Assembly (NCBI GenBank): GCA_944364005.1
Contig: CALVVW010000024.1
Location: 1-20,997 of the forward strand
Length of the DNA: 20,997 nucleotides
Direction of reading: 5' to 3'
From: an uncultured Bacilli bacterium
Lineage (GTDB): Bacteria > Bacillota_I > Bacilli_A > RF39 > UBA660
Shown: positions 7,755-15,700 of the stretch, one piece after another
Numbering within the stretch: the first letter of the stretch is position 1
How the letters are laid out: each line of letters begins with the position of its first letter
Program-made: the position numbers and the translations under genes
The notes under the pieces: generated by a model
The model's input: only the letters and a program-made list of their open reading frames with translations
Told to the model about the DNA's origin: nothing
The model's database searches: none

Positions 7755-7770
7755 ACTCGAAAAATACCTC

Positions 7771-7799
7771 TTGTCAATTATAAAAAAACAAGATAAAAT
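7771..7799 (+). promoter_or_regulatory. Promoter of the surface-module operon
   Basis: TTGTCA (7771-7776), a 17-nt spacer and TAAAAT (7794-7799) form a near-consensus sigma-A-type promoter. The predicted transcript would begin near 7806, leaving a leader of about 60 nt before the ATG at 7868. Confidence 0.7.
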
Positions 7800-7828
7800 A
7801 GATATGACATAGTAGGAAAGGGAGCAAA

Positions 7829-7840
7829 GTGATGTACTAG
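7829..7840 (+). other. Minimal upstream ORF in the operon leader
   Basis: A perfect Shine-Dalgarno AAAGGGAG (7817-7824) is followed 7 nt later by ATG TAC TAG (7832-7840), preceded in frame by GTG. It therefore encodes only Met-Tyr (or Met-Met-Tyr). The true gene starts 28 nt further on with a weaker GGTGAT site. It may be a translational leader or standby site, or the remnant of a lost gene start. Confidence 0.35.
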
Positions 7841-7867
7841 AAAATAAAAAACAAGTGGTGATAAAAA

Positions 7868-8572
7868 ATGGCAATTAATACAGTAAATGTAGAAGCGGAA
7901 AAGATATACAGGAAGAAAGTTTTCTCAAAATTAGTAAAAATCGCATTCTTACTATTAATTATATTTTTATCTATTGTTTATTTATTTTTGTATATCGTCT
8001 ACGATGGTGGAAGGTTTACTGTGTCTTTAGATAAAAATATGTCAAATAGAAAGAATGTATATTTATCGGAAGATGGTAAAAAGAAATCTAAAACTAGACA
8101 ATTATCGGCAGACACCATAGATTATATGGATAACATTTCAATAAAATGGCTTCCTGAAAATATTGATACTGAGGCAACAGGTGCTCATAATGGAGATAAT
8201 TATATTGCCTACACATTTTATGTTGTAAATGCAGGAGAAGAAAAGGTGCATTACTGGTATGAAGTAGATATCGATGATACAATAAAAAATGTAGATGAAG
8301 CAATTCGCATTATGATTTATCGAAATGGAAAACCTACAGTCTATGCCAAAAAGAGCAAGGTTACCAATAAAAAGGAACCAGGTACAAAAAAATTTGTATC
8401 GAAAAACATCGCTGTTTTGGAACAAAGGAAAAACTTAAAGCCAGGCAGTAAAGATCGCTTTACTATTGTTGTATGGATAGAAGGCGATGATCCAGAATGC
8501 AAAAACGACCTGTTAGGGGGAGAAATTAAAATGCATATGGATATCACAGAAGAACATATAGCAAAGAATTAA
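7868..8572 (+). CDS. Membrane-anchored TasA/camelysin-like protein
   Basis: A 234-aa protein with a basic N-terminus (residues 12-24), one hydrophobic segment at about 25-45, and an extracellular domain. It lacks a typical cleavable SipW-type signal and looks like a type II anchor. The C-terminus carries WIEGDDPECKNDLLGGEIKM (residues 203-222) followed by HMDI, the W-[IV]-E-G-x-D-x-[ED]-C...GG-x-[IL] signature seen at the end of TasA/camelysin-like surface subunits. The same signature ends the next gene product. The start follows GGTGAT by about 7 nt. The stop is 2 nt before the Shine-Dalgarno of the next gene, so they form an operon. A likely role is anchoring or nucleating the secreted subunit, by analogy with accessory proteins of TasA fibres; this is inferred. 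Confidence 0.75.
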   Translation: MAINTVNVEAEKIYRKKVFSKLVKIAFLLLIIFLSIVYLFLYIVYDGGRFTVSLDKNMSNRKNVYLSEDGKKKSKTRQLSADTIDYMDNISIKWLPENIDTEATGAHNGDNYIAYTFYVVNAGEEKVHYWYEVDIDDTIKNVDEAIRIMIYRNGKPTVYAKKSKVTNKKEPGTKKFVSKNIAVLEQRKNLKPGSKDRFTIVVWIEGDDPECKNDLLGGEIKMHMDITEEHIAKN

Positions 8573-8587
8573 TAAGGAGTGAAAAAG

Positions 8588-9610
8588 ATGAAAAAAGATC
8601 AAAATCAAAAAAAGAAAAAAAGAAAAATATTATTATCATTGATTATGATATTATTTGTAGGAGTAATCTTAACAGCATCAACTTATACATGGTTTACTGC
8701 CAATAGAACTGTTACAGTTGATCAATTAGATGTTAATGTTTCTACTTCTACTGGTTTACAAATATCAGTAGATGCTACTAATTGGAAAACATTAATTACA
8801 AAAGATGATATTTTAGGAGCACAAACAAACTATACAACTGCAGTAAATCAAGTGCCTGCTGGACAAACAACACCAGTATCATCAATCGGAGAAGTAGATC
8901 CTGCTACAGGTTTTATAAAAATGTTTAAAGGAGAACTTGTTAACGATGAAGATGAAGGTCATTTAGTTTTATCTGCTACACAATCAACAGAAACAAATGG
9001 TACGAATGGAGATTTTATAGCATTTGATTTGTTCTTCCAAACAAATGAAACAATGGAAATCCGTCTAACATCTAACTCAAATGTAGTTGCTGGAGCAACA
9101 GATACATCTATTGAAAATGCTGCACGTGTTGCTTTTGTACCACAAGGTCATGCAGATGCAGGAACTGCACCAGCTGAAATTCAAAAATTAAAAGCAACTG
9201 ATTCAACTCAAGTAAAAATTTGGGAACCAAATTATGATGTTCATACAGCAGCAGCTGTAAACAATGCTTGGGATAGTTATCAATTAAGCACACAACAAAC
9301 AGGAGCAACAAGATTAAAATATTATGGAGTAAAGGCAGATATTCCATCTGGAGCAAAAATACCTGTTAACTCTCAAGATTCAACATATTTCGCTGATATG
9401 GACACAACATTATCAGATAGATTACTTTCAACACCTGAATCAGGAATTCCAACATCTGATTACTTAGAAGTATTAAACTTAGAAGCTGGAGTTACAAAAG
9501 TTAGAATTTATATGTGGGTAGAAGGACAAGATGTAGACTGTGAAAACTATGCATCAGGAGGAGACTTATCTTTCAACTTACAATTTAGTTCATTAGAAAA
9601 TGCAGGATAA
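8588..9610 (+). CDS. Secreted TasA/camelysin-like subunit with SipW-type signal peptide
   Basis: This 340-aa protein is the probable structural subunit of the module. The N-terminus is strongly basic (residues 7-13, KKKKKRK-like), then hydrophobic (14-31), then STYTWFTANRTV (31-42), the form of signal peptide processed by SipW-type peptidases. It is followed by the typical LDVNVS strand. The mature part is beta-rich, and the C-terminus has MWVEGQDVDCENYASGGDLS (309-328). The start is ATG 8588, 8 nt after AGGAG (8575-8579). A GTG at 8579 lies inside that ribosome site and is rejected. Codons are more optimal and the mature protein is rich in Thr/Ala, consistent with high expression. A terminator follows at 9620. 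In TasA and camelysin, such subunits form surface fibres or biofilm matrix. Confidence 0.8.
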   Translation: MKKDQNQKKKKRKILLSLIMILFVGVILTASTYTWFTANRTVTVDQLDVNVSTSTGLQISVDATNWKTLITKDDILGAQTNYTTAVNQVPAGQTTPVSSIGEVDPATGFIKMFKGELVNDEDEGHLVLSATQSTETNGTNGDFIAFDLFFQTNETMEIRLTSNSNVVAGATDTSIENAARVAFVPQGHADAGTAPAEIQKLKATDSTQVKIWEPNYDVHTAAAVNNAWDSYQLSTQQTGATRLKYYGVKADIPSGAKIPVNSQDSTYFADMDTTLSDRLLSTPESGIPTSDYLEVLNLEAGVTKVRIYMWVEGQDVDCENYASGGDLSFNLQFSSLENAG

Positions 9611-9619
9611 AAAAACAAG

Positions 9620-9644
9620 AAGGCCTTCTAAGAAGGTCTTTTAT
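9620..9644 (+). terminator. Internal terminator after the TasA-like gene
   Basis: AAGGCCTT (9620-9627) pairs with AAGGTCTT (9633-9640), one wobble, 5-nt loop, followed by TTATAAT. It separates the structural subunit from the downstream genes and may be leaky, since the only promoter-like element before the next gene is a TATAAT at 9642-9647, too close to the Shine-Dalgarno at 9651. Confidence 0.75.
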
Positions 9645-9660
9645 AATATTAGGAGGGTTT

Positions 9661-9765
9661 ATGGATAATATAAAAGAAATATTAGACTTGTACCAAAAAA
9701 TAGAAAAACATATTCGATTTCTAGAAAGTAATATAATAAGTGAGGAAGAGCAGGATGACAAATGA
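9661..9765 (+). CDS. Small ORF, 34 aa, overlapping the coiled-coil gene
   Basis: A perfect AGGAGGG (9651-9657), the strongest ribosome site in the region, precedes this ATG by 3 nt. The 34-residue product is one predicted amphipathic helix (MDNIKEILDLYQKIEKHIRF followed by an acidic tail EEEQDDK). Its TGA stop overlaps the ATG of the next gene (9755) by 11 nt, the same geometry as scpA-scpB, suggesting translational coupling. It has no known family. It may be a true small partner of the 551-aa coiled-coil protein or a leader peptide that loads ribosomes. The 3-nt spacing is short, which lowers confidence. Confidence 0.5.
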   Translation: MDNIKEILDLYQKIEKHIRFLESNIISEEEQDDK

Positions 9766-11410
9766 ATTACAAGAACAAATAAAAAAAGAAATAGAAGTAA
9801 ATGAAAATCATATTAATAGTTTTCCTTTAGAAACAGAAAACGGAACAAAAAAGATGAAAGAAAAATTTCATCGTAACGCAGTAAAAGAAAGAAATGCTTA
9901 TATAGAAAAAGAATTAATAAAATTTAAAGAATATCAAAAAAGTACTTATCAAGAATTATACAGTTATGTACAAGCTAATATGCCAGAAGATAAAAGTAAT
10001 CAATATAAGGAAGACCAACAAAATCTAGAAGAAATGATAAAAATACTTCCTTTAACTAATGATAAAATATCTTTAGAAATAAAATTGGGATATGCACATA
10101 TCTTTTATGAATTATCAGAAGAAGCTGGTGCCTCACTAAAAGTAATTAATGCATGTATTTTAGATTTTGTTCAAAAAATGAAAGATGCTCAGATTGAATT
10201 AACAGTAAATAATTTTAGTTACAGTCCCTTTACTTTATCCTATATGACAGCATTATTAGAAAATAAAGATAAAGAAAACTTTGACGACCTAATGCAAGAA
10301 AGTTTTAAAGAAATTTATTGGGAATGTCCTGAAATTATTATGCATATAAAAAGAAATTTACAATATTTAGTAAAGAAAAATCAACAAAAGCTAAAAGAAT
10401 ATAATCATGCACTAGCAATGAAAGTGGTACAAGAAAGAAACTTAACTATAAATACTTTTGAAAATGTATATCAAAGTACAAGGAGTAAGTTAGAATCAAC
10501 AAAAGCAAAAGATGAGTATAATAATCTACAAATGTTTTTAAATAAAGTAAAAAATATTGATGATTATCTACAAGGTGCCCCGTTAAGAAGTAAGAGTTTT
10601 AATCACTTGGTAATAAAAGAAACATATCAAGAATTAACAGAAGAAGAAAAACAAATTTTTGATAGAGAAATAATCAATTTAGGAAAACATTTGCAAGTGT
10701 TAAAAGCATATTATCGCTACGAAAGTATTGTGAAAGATTTAATTGAGCGGTTTAAGAAAAAAGAAGAATCGAAAACAAAATATGCAGCTAAGCAAAAAGA
10801 AATTGAAGCAGAAGAAAAGATAAGAGAAAAATTATATAAAGAGTATCAAAAAGCTAATGGTATCGGTCTATTTGCTAGAAAAAATGAAACAAAAAAAGCT
10901 GAACTAAAAGTAAAGATAAAAGAACAAATTAATAAACTAGATAAGCTGTATCAAGAATTAGAGGAATTAGAAATTGATATTAAGATTGCTGAAAATTTAA
11001 CAGAAGGAAGTAGTATATATGATGCTCTAATTACCAGTCTAAGTTCATACTCATATATTGAAAAAATAATGATAGAAAAATTTAAAGATGCGGATGCGGA
11101 TTTTAACTTAAGTAATTATGTAAAAGAATATTTAGAATTTATTTATAATCCGAATGCAGATTTTCTAAGAAAAATAACGGTATTATTAGACTATGATATA
11201 GCAACAGTAGTGTCAGAAAAATATGAATTATTAGGCATTCATCTAGATAAAGAAGAAATAACTGAAGATACAATTGATAGTGAGATACAAACAGTAGATG
11301 TAGTAACATTAGTAAACAATATCAATGCTTCAAACATATCTATTGATAAAATAAAACTAATATGTGACATTAACAAAATAGATTATAAATTAGAAGAAGA
11401 AATACTATAA
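9755..11410 (+). CDS. Large cytoplasmic coiled-coil protein of unknown function
   Basis: This 551-aa protein has no signal peptide or membrane segment. It is mostly helical and highly charged (Lys/Glu-rich). The strongest coiled-coil stretch is about residues 340-420, where runs of E/K such as KEIEAEEKIREKLYKEYQKA occur, and there are further heptad-like stretches near 60-90 and 225-275. No enzymatic motif is visible. The start is ATG 9755, with GAGGA (9742-9746) 8 nt upstream; a GTG at 9740 coincides with that site and is rejected. It lies between the TasA-like gene and the signal peptidase, with terminators on both sides, so it could be an intracellular scaffold or regulator of the surface module. 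That link rests only on position. Confidence 0.7.
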   Translation: MTNELQEQIKKEIEVNENHINSFPLETENGTKKMKEKFHRNAVKERNAYIEKELIKFKEYQKSTYQELYSYVQANMPEDKSNQYKEDQQNLEEMIKILPLTNDKISLEIKLGYAHIFYELSEEAGASLKVINACILDFVQKMKDAQIELTVNNFSYSPFTLSYMTALLENKDKENFDDLMQESFKEIYWECPEIIMHIKRNLQYLVKKNQQKLKEYNHALAMKVVQERNLTINTFENVYQSTRSKLESTKAKDEYNNLQMFLNKVKNIDDYLQGAPLRSKSFNHLVIKETYQELTEEEKQIFDREIINLGKHLQVLKAYYRYESIVKDLIERFKKKEESKTKYAAKQKEIEAEEKIREKLYKEYQKANGIGLFARKNETKKAELKVKIKEQINKLDKLYQELEELEIDIKIAENLTEGSSIYDALITSLSSYSYIEKIMIEKFKDADADFNLSNYVKEYLEFIYNPNADFLRKITVLLDYDIATVVSEKYELLGIHLDKEEITEDTIDSEIQTVDVVTLVNNINASNISIDKIKLICDINKIDYKLEEEIL

Positions 11411-11456
11411 AAAACTATTTTATATAAGAAATCACTTTAAAAAATAGTTTTTTTTT
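11409..11456 (+). terminator. Terminator of the coiled-coil gene
   Basis: An 11-bp stem (AAAACTATTTT 11411-11421 with AAAATAGTTTT 11441-11451) with a 19-nt loop is followed by a T-run. It starts in the TAA stop codon of the upstream gene. Confidence 0.85.
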
Positions 11457-11464
11457 CTGTCATA

Positions 11465-11473
11465 TGTTATAAT
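11465..11473 (+). promoter_or_regulatory. Extended -10 promoter of the sipW-like/giant-protein operon
   Basis: TGTTATAAT, a perfect extended -10, lies 35 nt before the ATG at 11509 and directly after a strong terminator, so it probably gives independent transcription of the peptidase and the 2696-aa gene. There is no clear -35. Confidence 0.65.
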
Positions 11474-11508
11474 TAATTATAAAAGAATAAAGATGGCGTG
11501 GTGGAGAA

Positions 11509-12765
11509 ATGAAAATAGCAAAAAAAGTAGTAAAATCACTTGGTTATTTATTTGTTGGCATGCTCGTTGCTTTATGTATATATACATTTATTGTAACTGA
11601 TATCATGAAAAAAGATTACGCAAATGTATTTGGATATACTTATTTTGTAGTAGCAACAGGATCTATGTCCGGAACTATTGAAGTAAACGATGTAGTAATT
11701 GTAAAGATAGGTCAAGATGTAAATGTAAATGATGTAATTACCTATCAAGGAGAACAAGGTGAATTTATTACACATCGAGTAGTCAAAAAAATAGGGAATC
11801 AAATTATTACTCAGGGAGATGTAAATAATACGGAAGATGATCCTATTACTAAAAATGATGTAGTAGGAACAGTAAAATTAGTAATATCACCAAGCTCTGT
11901 ACTAAAACTAATTGCAGTATTATTAATAGTCTTTATATTATTAGCTTTTCTAAATTTTGATAAAATCTTTAAGAAATTTGTAATTGGAGAAGATACAAAC
12001 ACAAAAAAGGCAGTAAAGGGCAGTGTTCCAGAAGAACTATTCACAACAACACCAGTAAAAAAGGAAGAAAAATCAACAGGAAACACAGTAAATATTCCAA
12101 TAAGCGAAGTATTACAAATTCAAAAAGACCAAGAGTTAGCAGAAGTAGAAGATGAAATAGAGGTATTAGAAGTAGAAGATATAATTGATATTGATGATAA
12201 TAATATCGTAAGAAAAGAAAAAAATAGTGCCAAAGAAAAAGAAAAAGAACTCCTAGAACAAGTTCTAAACTTACTAAGAATAAAAAATGATACCCTAACC
12301 ATTACCAAAATGAATAAAAAATGGTTAACAAAATATCAATATGTCTATAAATTAGCTCAGATTTTATCGATAGGAGATACCAAAGAATTAGAAGAGACGA
12401 TAATGCATCCTACTTTTAAAGAAATCTATGACTATGATTTAGAGCGTGCTGGACTATATGAAAATCTAAGAAATAAAATTTATGAAATGCCAATCTATGT
12501 ATTTTTAAGAATCTTAACCTTTGCTATTCTATATAATGATCCAACGTTTTTTGATGGAGTATATAAAATATTAAAATATAAAGTTCAAATAGATAAAGAT
12601 AGTCATTTTAAAGAAATAAAGAAAAATGATACTTATGCTAAAAAACAAATACGTTCCTTAATATCGTTTATGCAAAAAATTTCAATAAAATTTGATAATA
12701 AGAAAGTATTTGAATTAGAACGTATAGAACGTTATGTAAAATTAAAAAATTATGTAAATCATTAA
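11509..12765 (+). CDS. sipW: SipW-type signal peptidase I with long C-terminal cytoplasmic extension
   Basis: A serine peptidase of the S26B (SipW/ER) class, predicted to cleave signal peptides of the TasA-like subunit outside the cell membrane. Membrane segment 1 spans about residues 10-30. The catalytic ATGSMSGTI block gives Ser52. FITHRVV gives His89 in place of the lysine of ordinary bacterial SPases, and QGDVNNTEDDP (102-112) supplies the conserved Asp block. Segment 2 spans about 131-149. The family normally ends soon after this, at 180-200 residues; here about 270 further residues follow: an acidic linker (210-230), then a helical domain (about 240-418, containing KMNKKWLTKYQYVYKLAQIL and a basic end). 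The tail should be cytoplasmic and its function is unknown. The start follows a GGTGGAGA-like site. The giant gene begins 15 nt after the stop. Confidence 0.88.
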   Translation: MKIAKKVVKSLGYLFVGMLVALCIYTFIVTDIMKKDYANVFGYTYFVVATGSMSGTIEVNDVVIVKIGQDVNVNDVITYQGEQGEFITHRVVKKIGNQIITQGDVNNTEDDPITKNDVVGTVKLVISPSSVLKLIAVLLIVFILLAFLNFDKIFKKFVIGEDTNTKKAVKGSVPEELFTTTPVKKEEKSTGNTVNIPISEVLQIQKDQELAEVEDEIEVLEVEDIIDIDDNNIVRKEKNSAKEKEKELLEQVLNLLRIKNDTLTITKMNKKWLTKYQYVYKLAQILSIGDTKELEETIMHPTFKEIYDYDLERAGLYENLRNKIYEMPIYVFLRILTFAILYNDPTFFDGVYKILKYKVQIDKDSHFKEIKKNDTYAKKQIRSLISFMQKISIKFDNKKVFELERIERYVKLKNYVNH

Positions 12766-12780
12766 AAGGAGGGAAATGCG

Positions 12781-15700
12781 GTGAAGAAGTTAGAATTAAG
12801 AAATTCTATAATTGTAAAAATTGCTGGTATCTTTGCTATAGTAATAATATCATTTGCGATTATTAACCTCTTCACTGCAACAACAACTTTAAGTAATATA
12901 GCAGAATCTTGGGATGGAGTAGAAATAGCTACTTCATTTTCCGCTGGTAATGGAACAAAAGAAAATCCCTATCAAATAACAAATGGTAGCGAACTAGCTT
13001 ATTTAAAAAAAATAGTAGAAGAAAACCTACTTACAGATTTAAAAGATAAATATTTCATACTAGCAAACGATATTGACCTAGGAGGAAATAATTGGCAAGG
13101 AATAGGAACTGACAATGAAAAAATATTTACAGGACACATAGATGGTCAAGGATTTTCTATTAAAAACTTTAAAATAGAAACCCCTACGATAATAAATAAT
13201 ATAGATTACTATAGCTTTTTTAATACAGTAACAGACTCTCAAATTGAAAATATAAATTTTAATAATGTAGAAATAAAAACAACAATTTCTGATAATCCGA
13301 TTGTTTTAGGAATAGTAGCTGGAGAAGTCAAGGATAATACAACAATTAAAAATATTGCTATTCAAAAAGCAACAATCGATATAGAAAATACAATGGCAAG
13401 AAAAGAAAATATAATAGGAGGAGCAATTGCCAAAACTAATACTGATACTGTGGTAGAAAATATCTATATAAATGCCAATATGACTGATACCAATGCAAAT
13501 AACTTTGGAAATGTATTCGGAACATTAAACGGAAAAGCAACAGCGATAATTACACAAGTAACATACACCAACTTTTTATCTACAAACACAAAAGAATATG
13601 CAACTATTGAAGAAGGAGCAATATTAGAAAATAGCTACCAAATAATAAATAATGGTACCTCTCTTTATATTCAAAATCAGCCAGATTTGACAATAGAAAG
13701 TTTACTAGAACAATTAAATTTAAATATAGATAGTAAATATAACTGGATACAAGAAGAATTAACACTAAAAATCACCATGAAGCTAGCAACTATTCAAGAA
13801 CAAAATGTACCAGTACAATTTGCTTTTGGAAAAAGTGCTGACATTCCACTTCACGAATCAGGAATCACCAATACAACAGTCTATGTAAATGACTTAGACA
13901 GCGATTATAACTATTATCAAGGTCTAAATTACACAGAATCTAAAACAGGTGCCTTACCAACCGGTAATAAACAATCATTATATAGTGATTCTAACTTAGT
14001 GAAAGTATATATAAAATATAGTGGAGAAGATATAAATGATGCTAATTTAGTAGGACGTGTTAGCTTAGAAGAGCAACAATATGAATATATATACTATAAA
14101 TATTATGTAGTAGAAAATAATTACGTAACTATAGAACTAATTGATAATCCATTTGCAAATCGTCCAAATGATAAAGGATTTAATGGCTGGGTAACAGATT
14201 ATCCAAATGCAGTAATTTCATTTGATGAAGAAACATACACAAGATATGTAACAATACCAGTAACTTATACTAATGGAGTACCAGATACTATCAATATCAC
14301 TTTCTATAGTAGCTGGTTAGATGCAAATATTTATGAAATGACGAGAAATAATACCTGGGGAGAAGCATCAAATGCCCTAAAAAGTACGGGAATGGTTTTG
14401 TTAACCGGGAGAACTACGGGTTATGAAGATATGAGTAATTACTACATATATGGAGGAAGTATTAACTTTGGTCAAGGATATCCAACAGGTGCCTATGATA
14501 ATAGATTAAACTCTATTGAAAATGACTATTGTCTTAGCTTCAGAGGCTGTACTTACTATTTACAAAGTGACTCTTCGGAATATGATTCATCTAAAACGTA
14601 CTATAGATTTAATGGTAATGCGTTAGTAGAATATACTCCACAAATAGTAGATAGCGGACCGTTAGAAAATATTCCATATGGAAGTATAGCATCAGGACTA
14701 TATAAAGAGGTAACATTACCTAGAGGAACATCTCTAGAAGGATATTATAACAATTTAGGAGTGCAACAAACATCAGGAACTTGTACACAAAACAGTTGTA
14801 AATACTATGAATTAGAACAATATTATAATAGTGATGGAACAGTTAACACAGTAACCAATGGATCTAATTACTTCTATTTTGTCACAAGAGATATGAATAT
14901 CGTAGTAGCAAGAACAGATATTAATACGGAATGGACCATTGCCAAACCATTTACTTTAACAGGATTACATAACGGGCATGATTATTCTGATAATAACTAT
15001 TACCTTAACAACAACACGATATCTATCAATGCTGATACAAGAATAGAATATATTGGTAGTTATACTAGTAGAACCTTCTCTAATCGGAATGCATCAGGAA
15101 GTAGAGGAGCAGAAAATATTATCTATGGTAACTGGCATAATCTAAAAATAGGTAGAGGTATTAAAACAAGAGGTAGAAACTATGTCTTTGCAGATAGCAT
15201 TATAGGTGGTGGAAATAATGGAACCGGTAGTGCTCGTAATGTGACAAAGTACAAACTAATTATAGAGTCAGGAGCTTATAACACAACCGGTATTGTCAAC
15301 GGTGGAACTACTTCTGATGTAGATGATTATGTAGAAGCGAAAGCAATCTATGGAAATGATTATGATAGAATTAGCAATAATAATGATAATCTAGATGTCT
15401 ATTTTAGTGCAGTAGGAAGCTGGGGAGGAAATATTCACTCATCATCAGACGCTACAGCCTTAGCTATCGATTTAACTGTAAAAAGTGGACAGTTTGGACG
15501 ATCTAAGTATGATGTTAGTACGGGATTATATGTAGGAGGACGTTCCTATGGAGATCATTACGCACCAAAAAGAACAATTATTGAAGGTGGCTGGATTTAT
15601 AATGTCAATGGTGGACCATTAGTAAGTGATGATGTAAGTGACCAAATTGCAACCTATACTTATATGAAAGGTGGACAAGTAGATTTCATCTTTGGAGGAG

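Noticed and set aside
2029..7761. The 10-mer TAAACTCGAA occurs after tRNA-Leu (2029-2038) and again at 7752-7761, bracketing accessory genes like attachment sites of an island.
   Set aside because: It is only 10 bp, lies in a terminator stem rather than in the tRNA 3' end, and no integrase is present. It was found after the fact and is compatible with chance.
8094..8547. Hydrophobic minus-strand frames opposite the anchored TasA-like gene.
   Set aside because: These are low-complexity shadows of the sense codons, with no ribosome site.
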